64,000 nucleotides of DNA from Kluyvera intermedia (GTDB taxonomy: Bacteria; Pseudomonadota; Gammaproteobacteria; Enterobacterales; Enterobacteriaceae). The stretch is from NCBI RefSeq assembly GCF_021440345.1, contig NZ_JAKCNS010000039.1:1-64000 (forward strand), in the 5' to 3' direction. Shown here piece after piece: positions 43,211-52,404 of the stretch; the first letter of the stretch is position 1; every line of letters begins with the position of its first letter. A model generated the notes under the pieces. It was not told the origin of the DNA, searched no databases, and was given only the letters and a program-made list of their open reading frames with translations. Position numbers and translations under genes: made by a program.

Positions 43211-44003
43211 GCGGCTCATCACCGGGCTGCTGGCCCTGCTGCTTAGCGTCCCGGCGTGGCTGTGTGCCGCGCCGCGGGTTATCTCCCTTTCTCCCGCCAA
43301 TACCGAACTGGCCTTTGCCGCCGGGATCACCCCGATTGGCGTGAGCGCATGGTCAGACTATCCTGCCGAAGCCAAAGCGATTGAACAGGTTTCCTCATGG
43401 CAGGGAATTAATCTGGAACGTATTGTCGCCCTCCATCCAGACCTGGTGCTGGCATGGAAAGAAGGCAACGCCGAACGCCAGGTGAACCAGCTGCGAGCTC
43501 TTGGGATCGACGTTTTATGGGTGGATACCCATAGCATTGAAGAGATTGCCGCCACGCTGCGCCAGCTCGCGAAATGGAGCCCAACGCCAGAGAAAGCCGA
43601 GCAGGCCGCAACCGCCCTACTGCATGACTATACTCAGCTCAAAGCGCAGTACGCCAACGCACCGAAAAAACGGGTGTTTATGCAATTTGGCTTTAACCCT
43701 ATTTTCACCAGTAACAAAAACGCGATTCAAAACCAGGTACTGGAGATTTGTGGCGGTGAAAATATCTTCGCCGACAGTCGCGTCGCCTGGCCACAGGTGA
43801 GCCGTGAACAGGTGCTAATGCGTCAGCCGCAGGTCATCGTTGCCGCGGGCGACGAGAGCCAAATTCCGAAAATTCAGCAGTACTGGGCCAGTCAGCTCAC
43901 AATCCCCATCATTCCCCTCAATAGTGACTGGTTTGAACGGGCAAGCCCACGTATTATCCTCGCCGCAAAACAACTCTGTACTGCACTCGAGCAGGTTCAT
44001 TAA
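43203..44003 (+). CDS. btuF: Vitamin B12-binding protein BtuF
   Basis: BtuF is the periplasmic cobalamin-binding protein that delivers B12 to the BtuCD importer, encoded elsewhere. From GTG 43203 it has 266 residues, equal to E. coli, with a signal peptide ending near LCA at 21-22 and two lobes joined by a long helix. The overlap with mtnN implies translational coupling. The frame upstream to 43176 lies inside mtnN and is rejected. Confidence 0.94.
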   Translation: MAKRLITGLLALLLSVPAWLCAAPRVISLSPANTELAFAAGITPIGVSAWSDYPAEAKAIEQVSSWQGINLERIVALHPDLVLAWKEGNAERQVNQLRALGIDVLWVDTHSIEEIAATLRQLAKWSPTPEKAEQAATALLHDYTQLKAQYANAPKKRVFMQFGFNPIFTSNKNAIQNQVLEICGGENIFADSRVAWPQVSREQVLMRQPQVIVAAGDESQIPKIQQYWASQLTIPIIPLNSDWFERASPRIILAAKQLCTALEQVH

Positions 44004-44017
44004 TTGGGTAATTGGTC

Positions 44018-44641
44018 ATGCTTGTTTATTGGCTGGATATTGTAGGCACCATGGTTTTCGCGGTCTCCGGCGTTTTGCTGGCGGGTAAGCTGCGTATGGA
44101 TCCGTTCGGTGTGTTGGTGCTCGGTGTCGTCACCGCCGTCGGTGGCGGTACCATTCGTGATATGGCGCTGGCCAACGGCCCGGTATTCTGGGTAAAAGAC
44201 CCAACCGACCTGGTCGTGGCGATGGTCACCTGCATGCTGACGATTGTGCTGGTGCGCCAGCCGCGCCGTTTACCCAAATGGGTGCTGCCGGTACTGGATG
44301 CCGTCGGTCTCGCGGTATTCGTCGGCATTGGCGTCAACAAAGCGTTTATCGCCCACTCCGGGCCGCTGGTTGCGATATGTATGGGTGTCGTCACCGGCGT
44401 TGGCGGCGGGATTATTCGTGACGTGCTGGCGCGTGAAGTACCGATGATCCTGCGGACTGAAATCTATGCCACGGCCTGTATTGTCGGCGGGATTGTCCAC
44501 GCAACGGCTTACTACACCTTTGATGTGCCACTGGAAAACGCCAGTATGATGGGAATGGTGGTGACGCTGGCTATTCGCCTGGCGGCGATTCGCTGGCACC
44601 TGAAGCTGCCCACCTTTGCTTTGGATGAGCCTGGCCGCTAA
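44018..44641 (+). CDS. yadS: TRIC family cation channel-like membrane protein YadS
   Basis: This 207-residue inner-membrane protein has about seven hydrophobic helices in two repeats (each with a VVTxVGGGxIRD motif near 37-48 and 122-135). Prokaryotic homologues are TRIC-type cation channels, while E. coli YadS has been associated with glycine transport. Function here is uncertain. It starts at ATG 44018, 14 bases after btuF, and may be cotranscribed. Confidence 0.9.
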   Translation: MLVYWLDIVGTMVFAVSGVLLAGKLRMDPFGVLVLGVVTAVGGGTIRDMALANGPVFWVKDPTDLVVAMVTCMLTIVLVRQPRRLPKWVLPVLDAVGLAVFVGIGVNKAFIAHSGPLVAICMGVVTGVGGGIIRDVLAREVPMILRTEIYATACIVGGIVHATAYYTFDVPLENASMMGMVVTLAIRLAAIRWHLKLPTFALDEPGR

Positions 44642-44645
44642 ATGA

Positions 44646-44671
44646 AATTGCCCGCCAGAAGGCGGGCAATT
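44646..44671. terminator. Convergent terminator between yadS and erpA
   Basis: The 11-bp stem AATTGCCCGCC / GGCGGGCAATT with loop AGAA has AT-rich flanks on both sides and serves the convergent transcripts. Confidence 0.85.
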
Positions 44672-44701
44672 AAAATTCACATCACAGTCCGGACAAGCAC
44701 A

Positions 44702-45046
44702 TCAGATGCTGAACGAAGAACCACAGCCACAGGTGCTGGTTGCGTTCGGGTTGGTCACGATAAAGCGTGAACCTTCCAGCCCTTCGGTATAGTCAACGGA
44801 ACCGCCCACCAGATACTGCAGGCTCATCGGATCGACCACCAGGCCTACGCCCTGTTTTTCGATGGTCATATCGCCGTCGTTGATCTGGTCATCAAAGGTA
44901 AAACCATACTGGAAGCCGCTGCAACCGCCGCCCGTGATATACACGCGCAGTTTCAGGTTTGGATTCTCTTCATCCGCGATCAGGACTTTTACTTTTTTGG
45001 CTGCGGCGTCGGTAAACTCCAGCGGCAGCACTACGTCATCACTCAT
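44702..45046 (-). CDS. erpA: Iron-sulfur cluster insertion protein ErpA
   Basis: ErpA is an A-type carrier delivering Fe-S clusters to respiratory enzymes and to IspG/IspH. The 114-residue protein has the three cluster cysteines Cys42 (GGGCSGF), Cys106 and Cys108 (TCGCGSS). It is monocistronic between yadS (convergent) and clcA. Confidence 0.96.
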   Translation of the reverse strand: MSDDVVLPLEFTDAAAKKVKVLIADEENPNLKLRVYITGGGCSGFQYGFTFDDQINDGDMTIEKQGVGLVVDPMSLQYLVGGSVDYTEGLEGSRFIVTNPNATSTCGCGSSFSI

Positions 45047-45128
45047 TTTTTGCTCCCATTAATACTGCAGGTTCAGGTTAATATTCACCCGACTCTTTGT
45101 GTCATTATCTAATACCCGAGTAAATCGT

Positions 45129-46547
45129 TCAAGTATTCTCCGGCGCTGACCGCTGGGCTTTCGCCTCCTGTTCAGCTTCCTGCTTGGCAAGGGTTCTTGC
45201 CAGAATCGTGGCGTAGAGCGGCTGTCCACCGAGGAACTGCGCTAATAGCGTGGCACCGAGCCCGGTAATAATCATTGGCAAAATGAGCTGATAATTATCG
45301 GTCATCTCCAGCACCAGCACGATTCCGGTGAGCGGTGCACGTACGGACGCCGCTAACAGCGCGCCCATTCCAGCGATAGCAAAGGTTCCCGCTTCCAGAT
45401 GATAAGCCGGGAAAAGATTCATCGCCGCCATCCCAAATGCGGTACCCAGCAGCGTGCCTAACGCCAGCATTGGCGCGAAAATCCCACCGGGAGCTCCGGA
45501 GGAAAAACACAGCAGCGTCGTCACCACGCGGGCGACAAACAAAAACAGCAGCGCACCGACGGTGTAGTTACCGGCTGCGGCAATCGGGATCAGGCTAAAT
45601 CCACCGCCGGAGGCAGCCGGGTGAAACAGCCCGAGAATACCGCATCCGCCGCCTATCAGGCCGCCAATCAGCACCCATTTTTTAATATCGCCGCCGTGAA
45701 TACGGAAGAACATATCTTGAGTTTTCAGCACCAGCGTGTTGAACAGCGGGCCAACGCAGCCAAAGATAATCCCCAGCACCAGATACAGCCACAGCGTATT
45801 AACTGGCGCATTCGTCAGCTTACCGACTTCAATCACCGGCGTTTCACCGTTAAAGATACGGAATACGACGCTGGACATAATCACGCCGACGAATACGGCC
45901 TTAATAGAGATCAAACTGTAGCGGAACTGCGGGCGCATCTCTTCAATGATGAATAGGATGCCCGCCAGCGGCGCGTTAAAGGCCGCTGAAAGCCCCGCCG
46001 CCGCACCGGTTGCCAGCAACGTATGACGCGACTCTTCGCCACGCTGGCGGAAAATATCCCCCACCATGCGGCCGATATTGCCACCGATTTGCACCGTCGG
46101 CCCTTCGCGTCCCAGCACCATACCCGAGCCCAGCGTTCCCATGCCGCCAACAAATTTCACCGGCAGCACGCGCCACCAGCGCACCGGACGCAGCTCTTCC
46201 AGCGCACCTTCAATTTCGGGAATACCTGATCCACCGGCTTCCGGCGCAAAGCGGCGCACTAGCCAGTAGCCCACCATCGCCAGCAGGGCCGATAAAATAA
46301 ACGCCAGCGGCCAGACGATAAACCAATGATCGGCGACCTGCGCCAGCGTAGCGATACGCGCGTTTTGCACCCAGTTCACCGCATGCTCAAACGCCACGCC
46401 AACCAGCCCCACCAGAGAACCGACAACGGCAGCCGACAGCAGTACCATCAGCGGCGTTTTATCCCGGTTCAATAATTTACGCACCACATCGCGGCGGCGT
46501 AAATGAACGATCCGTTGTGCCTCTAAAGGAGTTATCTCTGCTTTCAT
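45129..46547 (-). CDS. clcA: H+/Cl- exchange transporter ClcA
   Basis: ClcA is a homodimeric inner-membrane CLC antiporter exchanging two Cl- for one H+, aiding extreme acid resistance. The 472-residue protein has the GSGIP selectivity motif (106-110), gating Glu148 (GREGP), proton Glu203 (IEEMRP) and the C-terminal coordinating tyrosine (QPLYATILA). The N-terminal 20 residues diverge from E. coli. In E. coli hemL lies next to it, but here a sugar-utilisation island intervenes. Confidence 0.95.
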   Translation of the reverse strand: MKAEITPLEAQRIVHLRRRDVVRKLLNRDKTPLMVLLSAAVVGSLVGLVGVAFEHAVNWVQNARIATLAQVADHWFIVWPLAFILSALLAMVGYWLVRRFAPEAGGSGIPEIEGALEELRPVRWWRVLPVKFVGGMGTLGSGMVLGREGPTVQIGGNIGRMVGDIFRQRGEESRHTLLATGAAAGLSAAFNAPLAGILFIIEEMRPQFRYSLISIKAVFVGVIMSSVVFRIFNGETPVIEVGKLTNAPVNTLWLYLVLGIIFGCVGPLFNTLVLKTQDMFFRIHGGDIKKWVLIGGLIGGGCGILGLFHPAASGGGFSLIPIAAAGNYTVGALLFLFVARVVTTLLCFSSGAPGGIFAPMLALGTLLGTAFGMAAMNLFPAYHLEAGTFAIAGMGALLAASVRAPLTGIVLVLEMTDNYQLILPMIITGLGATLLAQFLGGQPLYATILARTLAKQEAEQEAKAQRSAPENT

Positions 46548-46784
46548 CACGTCTTCACTAATTGGTAATACAAATGGAAAGGGAGAGCATTTTACTCACA
46601 CCGGTGCGCGTCGTCGCGAAAAAAAACGCGTCGCAAGTGCTTTGTTGCACCGGGGTAAAATTTTAGTTCATCAGCAGTTAGCGTGAATGAATAGAAAGCG
46701 GCGCAGAAGATCAATTGAACGAACCGACCGGTTGACGTCCCTAATAATTCGATCTCTGCACCAGATAAGATAGGCGCTTAAATG

Positions 46785-46813
46785 AAATATGCCTCCACGA
46801 AGGAGGCATATTT
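46785..46813 (-). terminator. Terminator of the tkt-PTS operon
   Basis: The 12-bp stem AAATATGCCTCC / GGAGGCATATTT with a 5-base loop lies just after the EIIC gene and is followed on the minus strand by TTTCATTT. Between it and clcA (46548-46784) no gene is seen. That stretch should hold the clcA promoter, with TAAAAT at 46589-46594 (minus strand) as a possible -10. Confidence 0.85.
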
Positions 46814-46829
46814 TAACCCGCGTAATTGA

Positions 46830-48194
46830 CTACTCTTCTACTACAACTTTCTTTTTGCCCAGGAAGTTGTAGACCACGAGGAGTGCGAAAATACCGGTAA
46901 TGGTCATGGTTATCGTGCCAGGCGTCATAAAACGCGCCATGTTGCCAAGGATAATCCCAACGACGCCGAAATCGGTATCGGAGAAGGTAGTGTTGGTTAA
47001 GCCCAGCGCACCCAGTACCGGAATCAGCGCAACAGGCAGGAACGTAATCAGAATACCGTGCGCGAATGCCCCGATAATCGCCCCACGTTTACCGCCAGTC
47101 GCATTACCGAACACACCAGCCGTTGCACCGCAGAAGAAGTGAGGAACTACGCCCGGAAGGATAAGTACCCATTTGAGCTGCCCAAGAATAAACAGCCCCA
47201 CCAGACCGCCAACAAAGCTGGAGATAAAACCAACCAGCACCGCGTTAGGCGCATACGGGAAGACAATCGGGCAATCCAGAGCGGGTCTGGCGTTTGGCAC
47301 CAGGCGCTCAGAGAAGCCGGTGAACGCAGGCACGATTTCAGCCAGGATTAAACGCACACCCTGCAGGATAATAAATACCCCAGCCGCAAAGGTAATTGCC
47401 TGGATAAATGAATAAACCAGGTAGTTCTGACCATGACTGAAATGACTTTCGACATACTCTTTACCGGCTGAAATAGAGAGGACCAAATAAATGATCATCA
47501 TGGTCAGCGATATTGAGATCGTGCTGTCGCGTAAGAAGCTCAGGTTCTTAGGCATGTTCATTTCTTCGGTAGATTTGGAGCCTTTACCAACAACGGAACC
47601 AATCCATCCAGAAAGAACGTAGCCAACCGTACCGGTGTGTGCCAGAGCAACCTGATCGCTACCGATAATTTTACGCATGTAAGGCTGCGCAATGGCGGGG
47701 AAAAATGCCATCAGCATGCCAAGGGCCAGCGAGCCGGTATAAATCAGCTGCACGCCTTCGAAACCGGCGACAGAAAGAATAATGGCCACCATACAGGCCA
47801 TGTAGAAGGTCACATGCCCGGAGAGGTAGATGTATTTCAGTCGGGTGAAGCGAGCAACAACGATGTTTGCCACCATACCAAACGCCATGATTAGCGTGGT
47901 TGGTGCACCGTATTTTTCCAGAGCAATGGATACCATTGCTTCATTGTTCGGGATAATACCCTGTACATCAAAGGCTTGCTTAAAGATATCACCTAGTGGT
48001 GATAACGAACCCACCAGGACTGAAGCCCCCCCGGATAGCACCAAAAAGCCCAGAATCGTTTTAACGGTCCCTTTAATCACATCAGGGAACGATTTTTTTT
48101 GGGCAACTAAGCCAAACAGAGCCACCAATCCGACGAGGATTGATGGCACCTTCATGATATCGACAATAAGCTGTAAAAAGTTTTGAACAAACAT
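46830..48194 (-). CDS. PTS ascorbate-family EIIC permease (UlaA-like)
   Basis: This 454-residue integral membrane protein has roughly 11 hydrophobic segments. It resembles UlaA/SgaT, the EIIC of the ascorbate PTS family, in its start (VIKGTVKTILGFLVLSGG at about 39-56), the SGHVTFYMAC segment, and the IILQGVRLILAEI and PNAVLVGFI blocks. It forms the translocation channel for a sugar phosphorylated by the adjacent EIIB. It shares family architecture with UlaA but is clearly a different member, so ascorbate is not necessarily the substrate. An AGAGG ribosome-binding site precedes the ATG. It is last in the operon, 38 bases after EIIB. Confidence 0.9.
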   Translation of the reverse strand: MFVQNFLQLIVDIMKVPSILVGLVALFGLVAQKKSFPDVIKGTVKTILGFLVLSGGASVLVGSLSPLGDIFKQAFDVQGIIPNNEAMVSIALEKYGAPTTLIMAFGMVANIVVARFTRLKYIYLSGHVTFYMACMVAIILSVAGFEGVQLIYTGSLALGMLMAFFPAIAQPYMRKIIGSDQVALAHTGTVGYVLSGWIGSVVGKGSKSTEEMNMPKNLSFLRDSTISISLTMMIIYLVLSISAGKEYVESHFSHGQNYLVYSFIQAITFAAGVFIILQGVRLILAEIVPAFTGFSERLVPNARPALDCPIVFPYAPNAVLVGFISSFVGGLVGLFILGQLKWVLILPGVVPHFFCGATAGVFGNATGGKRGAIIGAFAHGILITFLPVALIPVLGALGLTNTTFSDTDFGVVGIILGNMARFMTPGTITMTITGIFALLVVYNFLGKKKVVVEE

Positions 48195-48232
48195 ATTAAC
48201 CTCTGTAGCAGGGTATTTTATTGCCCACTTAA

Positions 48233-48505
48233 TTAGTGCTGATCAAAGTAGTCTTTTATTTTTTGTTCAACTTCGTTTAAGTCGATAATGTTATTGATAA
48301 TAATAACTTTATCTGCGGGCAAATTGGCGCTAAAAGCGATGTCTTTCGCCATCACAAATACATCAGCAACATCCGGTGTCACTGACCCCAAATCAGAGTG
48401 TTCGACGTCAGCCGTGATATTAATTTTCTTCAGCACTTTCTTGATGTTCATTTCCATCATAAAGCTGCTACCCAGACCTGAGCCACATACCGCCATAATT
48501 TTCAT
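48233..48505 (-). CDS. PTS ascorbate-family EIIB phosphocarrier (UlaB-like)
   Basis: This 90-residue soluble EIIB carries the phosphocysteine Cys7 in a VCGSGLGSS P-loop. It accepts phosphate from EIIA and passes it to the incoming sugar on EIIC. I start it at ATG 48505 because GAGG lies 6 bases upstream. An ATG four codons earlier overlaps that site. It lies between the EIIA and EIIC genes with gaps of 33 and 38 bases, typical of a single transcript. Confidence 0.9.
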   Translation of the reverse strand: MKIMAVCGSGLGSSFMMEMNIKKVLKKINITADVEHSDLGSVTPDVADVFVMAKDIAFSANLPADKVIIINNIIDLNEVEQKIKDYFDQH

Positions 48506-48538
48506 AATAGACCTCATATTTTTTCGATTAGGGTATAT

Positions 48539-49003
48539 TTAACAAGAAGCTGACGCTTCACCGAGTAAAATTGCCTGTAAATCTTCTGCACTTTGCGTAC
48601 TAAAAATTTGCTGCATAACCTCATCATCTGAGAGCACTTCAGCTAACTGCGAAATCATTTCAATATGGCTATTACTGTCGGGTGCCGAGAACATGAAAAT
48701 CGCATCGACCGGATCGTTATCTTCAGACTGGAATTCCACCGCCTGACCCAGTTTCACAATCGACAGACCCAGAGCCTTTGCTCCATGCTCCGGCCGCGTA
48801 TGCGGCATGGCAATTCGCGGTGCAATGACAAAATACGGCCCAATCTCTTCTTTTTGTTTGATGATCGACTCAACGTAGGCCGGTGAAATTGCGCCTTCTG
48901 CCAGCAGCGGGCGAGCCGCAATCTGGATCGCTTCTTTCCAGTCAGCGACTGATTTCACATACTGAACTTTGTCTTTATTCAGCCAGTTGGATAATGTTGA
49001 CAT
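48539..49003 (-). CDS. PTS EIIA component (UlaC/mannitol-fructose type)
   Basis: This 154-residue EIIA domain of the fructose/mannitol/ascorbate type has the phosphohistidine His68 in IAMPHTRPEHG, preceded by GPYFVIAP and followed by DNDPVDA, all as in E. coli UlaC, which has the same length. It takes phosphate from HPr. It lies 38 bases after the transketolase gene and before EIIB. Confidence 0.92.
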   Translation of the reverse strand: MSTLSNWLNKDKVQYVKSVADWKEAIQIAARPLLAEGAISPAYVESIIKQKEEIGPYFVIAPRIAMPHTRPEHGAKALGLSIVKLGQAVEFQSEDNDPVDAIFMFSAPDSNSHIEMISQLAEVLSDDEVMQQIFSTQSAEDLQAILLGEASASC

Positions 49004-49041
49004 GGATATTACCTATTGTTCTCAATGATAAAAAGTAGCGA

Positions 49042-51033
49042 CTAAAGCATGCTGCGTGCAGTTTGCGTCACATTCTCTTTCGTAAAACCAAAGTATTTAA
49101 ATAGGACGCTGGCTGGCGCAGATTCACCAAATGAGCTCATGCCGATAACTTTGCCATCCAGCCCGGTGTATCGCTGCCAGAACCCTTCAATACTGGCTTC
49201 AACGGCCAGGCGGTTACGAACCTGCTTCGGTAAGACAGATTCTTTATATGCCTCATCCTGATTATCAAAACGTTCGGTGCAAGGCATGGAAACCACGCGG
49301 ATCCGACGACCTTCCTGCTGCAATGTCCGAGCGGCAGCAACGGCCAGTTCAATCTCAGAACCTGCGGATATCAATATCAATTCCGGAACACCTTCACAGT
49401 CCACTAACACATATCCCCCGCGGGAAATATTGTTGAGTTGTTCCTCACTGCGCGGCTGTTGAGCAAGCGGCTGGCGGGTCAGAATAAGCGCCGATGGCCC
49501 ATCCTGACGCTCAATCGCCTGTTGCCAGGAGACCGCGACTTCCACCTGATCGCATCCGCGCCAGGTTTCCATATTCGGGGTCAGGCGCAGTGAAGCCAGT
49601 TGTTCAACCGGCTGGTGCGTCGGGCCATCTTCGCCGAGACCAATCGTGTCGTGGGTATAGACGAATACCGAGCGGATTTTCATCAACGCCGCCATGCGCA
49701 ATGCGTTACGGGCATATTCCATAAACATCAGGAAGGTACCACCGTAAGGGATAAAACCACCGTGCAATGCCAGGCCATTCATAATGGCTGACATGCCAAA
49801 CTCCCGGACGCCGTAGGAGATATAGTTCCCGCCCGCATTTGCGGCGCTAAAATCGACGGACTTCTGATGTCGGGTCAGATTCGACGGAGACAGATCCGCT
49901 GAGCCACCCATCAATTCCGGAAGCGTATCGGCAAAGAAATTCAAACAGTTCTGGCTGACCTGGCGTGTTGCCAGCGCAGCCGGATTGGCCTGCAAATCAC
50001 GCACGTACTGCTGCATATTCCCGGCCCACTCTGCAGGCAGTTCCCCTTTCATACGGCGAGTAAACTCGGCGGCCAATTCAGGCCACTGTTGTGCATACGT
50101 GGTAAACAGGTCGTCCCATGCCTGCTCAATCTGAGCCCCTTTTTCTGTGGCATCCCACGCAGCATAAATATCAGCAGGAATTTCAAAAGGAGGGTGTGGC
50201 CATTGTAGCTGCTCGCGCACCCGCGCCACTTCATCGGCACCCAGCGCCGAACCGTGGCATTCGTGGCTATCCGCTTTATTCGGCGAGCCGAAGCCGATAA
50301 TGGTTTTACAGCATAGGAGACTTGGCTTATCGGTGACGCTTTTGGCTTCCCGAACGGCGGCATCAACAGCCTGCGAATCGTGGCCATCAATTCCTTCAAT
50401 GACATGCCAGCCGTAGGCACGGAAACGGGCGGCGGTATCTTCGGCGAACCAGCCTTCCACGTGGCCGTCGATAGAAATGCCATTATCGTCCCAGACGGCA
50501 ATCAGATTACCCAGCCCCAGCGTTCCTGCAAGGCCGCATGCTTCATGAGAGATACCTTCCATCAAACAGCCGTCGCCGAGGAACAGCCAGGTATGATGGT
50601 CAACGATATTAAAACCAGGTTTATTGAATTCAGCGGCCAGCGCTTTTTCAGCAATCGCCATCCCCACGGCGTTTGCGACCCCCTGCCCCAGCGGGCCGGT
50701 GGTTGTTTCAACACCCGGTGTATAGCCATATTCCGGGTGCCCAGGCGTACGAGAGTGAAGCTGACGAAATTCGCGAATATCATCCATGCTCAGGTCATAG
50801 CCGGTCAGGTGCAACAGAGAATAAACCAGCATCGAACCATGGCCATTCGACTGCACGTAGCGATCGCGGTTGAACCATTGCGGATTTTTAGGGTTGTGGC
50901 GAAGGTGGTGACGCCAGATAACCTCGGCGATGTCTGCCATCCCCATAGGCGCACCAGGGTGGCCGGAGTTGGCTTTTTGAATCGCGTCGACGCTCAGGAT
51001 CCTAATGGCATTCGCTAGCTTTCTGTTGCTCAT
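49042..51033 (-). CDS. Transketolase paralogue in PTS operon
   Basis: This full-length, 663-residue thiamine-diphosphate transketolase is similar throughout to E. coli TktA/TktB. It has all the residues expected for activity: His25, His65, His99, the GDG...DDNG cofactor motif (153-184), catalytic Glu411, His260, His461, Asp469, His473, and the phosphate-binding Arg357, Ser384 and Arg520. It therefore probably transfers two-carbon units between phosphorylated sugars. It is the first gene of an operon with PTS EIIA, EIIB and EIIC and is divergent from a GntR-type regulator. Housekeeping tktA lies elsewhere in enterobacteria, so this is a dedicated paralogue. The split transketolases near PTS genes that I recall in Salmonella are a possible relative. 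Confidence 0.93.
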   Translation of the reverse strand: MSNRKLANAIRILSVDAIQKANSGHPGAPMGMADIAEVIWRHHLRHNPKNPQWFNRDRYVQSNGHGSMLVYSLLHLTGYDLSMDDIREFRQLHSRTPGHPEYGYTPGVETTTGPLGQGVANAVGMAIAEKALAAEFNKPGFNIVDHHTWLFLGDGCLMEGISHEACGLAGTLGLGNLIAVWDDNGISIDGHVEGWFAEDTAARFRAYGWHVIEGIDGHDSQAVDAAVREAKSVTDKPSLLCCKTIIGFGSPNKADSHECHGSALGADEVARVREQLQWPHPPFEIPADIYAAWDATEKGAQIEQAWDDLFTTYAQQWPELAAEFTRRMKGELPAEWAGNMQQYVRDLQANPAALATRQVSQNCLNFFADTLPELMGGSADLSPSNLTRHQKSVDFSAANAGGNYISYGVREFGMSAIMNGLALHGGFIPYGGTFLMFMEYARNALRMAALMKIRSVFVYTHDTIGLGEDGPTHQPVEQLASLRLTPNMETWRGCDQVEVAVSWQQAIERQDGPSALILTRQPLAQQPRSEEQLNNISRGGYVLVDCEGVPELILISAGSEIELAVAAARTLQQEGRRIRVVSMPCTERFDNQDEAYKESVLPKQVRNRLAVEASIEGFWQRYTGLDGKVIGMSSFGESAPASVLFKYFGFTKENVTQTARSML

Positions 51034-51053
51034 ACGTCTCTCTCTTAACCTGG

Positions 51054-51095
51054 ATTATACGTTCAAGAATCATGTTTCTGGGTTTTCTCCCCAGA
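51054..51095 (-). promoter_or_regulatory. Putative promoter of the tkt-PTS operon
   Basis: A perfect -10 TATAAT (minus strand, 51054-51059) lies about 20 bases before the transketolase ATG. The -35 position has no good hexamer (CCCAGA), but it forms one arm of an inverted repeat TCTGGG (51077-51082) / CCCAGA (51090-51095). A perfect -10 with a missing -35 and a palindrome at that place suggests an activator-dependent or repressible promoter. Confidence 0.55.
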
Positions 51096-51272
51096 GCAGC
51101 ATGAACAGACATGTCGCGCGAAACCTTCATTTTTATCATTGTGTTGGTCAGGCATGCCTACCGACGCCACTTACGTCATCACGGGCAAAAAAAAGAAAAA
51201 ATAAACATTAAAATACAATTAATTGCTTACTTTTCTTCTTTTCTTACTGCATTCTTACCAGCAGAAAAAACA

Positions 51273-51422
51273 AGTCTATACATGTTTCACTTGTCTAGTC
51301 ATCTTGATGATGCACATAGACGTGTCCAGATACAATATGCAAAAATGGATTTTATCGAGATGCGGCATTTGTAAGATCAAATTCGTTAACTTGCTCACAA
51401 TATGGCGTGAACTGTCTAGTCG
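51273..51422. promoter_or_regulatory. Divergent control region with four TGTCTAG-like operators
   Basis: The 465-base gap 51034-51498 between the operon and its regulator has no credible gene and is A/T-rich. It holds four related decamers: AGTCTATACA (51273), TGTCTAGTCA (51292), TGTCCAGATA (51323) and TGTCTAGTCG (51413). Near-palindromic TGTCTAGACA-type sites fit a dimeric HutC/GntR repressor. The last copy lies close to a possible regulator promoter, which would allow autoregulation. The stretch 51380-51401 weakly resembles a CRP half site. Confidence 0.55.
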
Positions 51423-51498
51423 ATAGAAAACAAAGTCAGGCATACATGTAAATAGGACTCAGCGGCGTTCGCGCTCACATTGGTTAGGAACAAAGTCG

Positions 51499-52233
51499 AT
51501 GGTTGATGGCATCACAGAGAAGCAAAAAGAGGTAGTCGATTACATTCTCAGGAAAATAACGACGGACAACCTTTTACCCGGAGATAAGCTAGACACCGAG
51601 ATTGCGATTGCCAAAAATATCGGCATCACGCGAGCGACGGTGCGCGAAGCTACGCGCCTGTTAATCGAGCAGCAGCGAATTTATCGCGTGAAAGGTTCTG
51701 GATTATTCGTCGGCTCAATCGGCAAAAGCAATCACTCAGGAAGGTTTCATGCGCTGTCGCCTTTTGATTACCAGGCCCAGAAGAATGGTCACAAAGGCGT
51801 TAGAAAAGTCATTAAATTCAGCATAATGAAAGTACCTACGCCTGAAATGGCACAGTCATTACGCATTAAAAACAGCGACCAGATTTATAAAATACTACGA
51901 CTGATGTGTTTCGATGATATTCCCGTGGCGCTGGAACATATCCATTTACCCGTGAATATGTTCACCAGCATGGAATTAAGTCAGCTCGAAATTTCCAAAT
52001 ATAGTTATATCGAAAGTATTACCGGGAAAAAGGTCCAGCGCAGGGATCAGAACTTGACGTCCATTAATTTGATGGATGAAGACATCATTAATTTACTGAA
52101 TCTCAAAGAGAATGATGCGGTCATGGAAATTGATGAAACCGTTTATCTCGATGATGGCACGCCCTGTGAGGTCAATATCGCCATCATTAACACGCGGATT
52201 TTCCCCCTGCGACAGAATTCGAGCCGCTCATAA
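51499..52233 (+). CDS. GntR-family (HutC type, UTRA domain) transcriptional regulator
   Basis: This 244-residue regulator has an N-terminal GntR winged helix (about 8-75, with PGDKLDTEIAIAKNIGITRATVREA) and a C-terminal UTRA effector domain (about 95-240) that in this family binds a small, often phosphorylated, metabolite. It is divergent from the tkt-PTS operon and the only regulator in the island, so it very probably controls that operon. Its own codon usage is visibly richer in A/T than the flanking hemL and clcA, in line with acquired DNA. The effector is unknown. Confidence 0.9.
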   Translation: MVDGITEKQKEVVDYILRKITTDNLLPGDKLDTEIAIAKNIGITRATVREATRLLIEQQRIYRVKGSGLFVGSIGKSNHSGRFHALSPFDYQAQKNGHKGVRKVIKFSIMKVPTPEMAQSLRIKNSDQIYKILRLMCFDDIPVALEHIHLPVNMFTSMELSQLEISKYSYIESITGKKVQRRDQNLTSINLMDEDIINLLNLKENDAVMEIDETVYLDDGTPCEVNIAIINTRIFPLRQNSSRS

Positions 52234-52404
52234 AGCGGGCTCTCCCTGCACGGTAATCTCCCCACGGCGCTAAATCTGCCCCTCGAAGCCAGATGCGGTC
52301 AATCCTGCGCCTCATTTACGCTACAACTGCCAAAAATTTCATAACCTCCGCGTAATAATTTAGAATACCGGGCAAAACTTTTTTCACGAACCAGGAACCT
52401 GGCA

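Noticed and set aside
46611-46633. GC-rich arms around an A8 run upstream of clcA
   Set aside because: The arms TCGTCGCG and CGCGTCGC look like a hairpin but are only partly complementary (about 4 bp), and there is no T tail where one would be needed.
51111-51374. Possible 87-codon gene in the tkt-regulator gap
   Set aside because: Poor start context, low-complexity A/T-rich content, and it overlaps the candidate operators. It is better explained as control DNA.
51380-51401. CRP site upstream of the island regulator
   Set aside because: One half (TGTGA) is good but the other matches at only three of five positions, so I do not list it as a separate feature.
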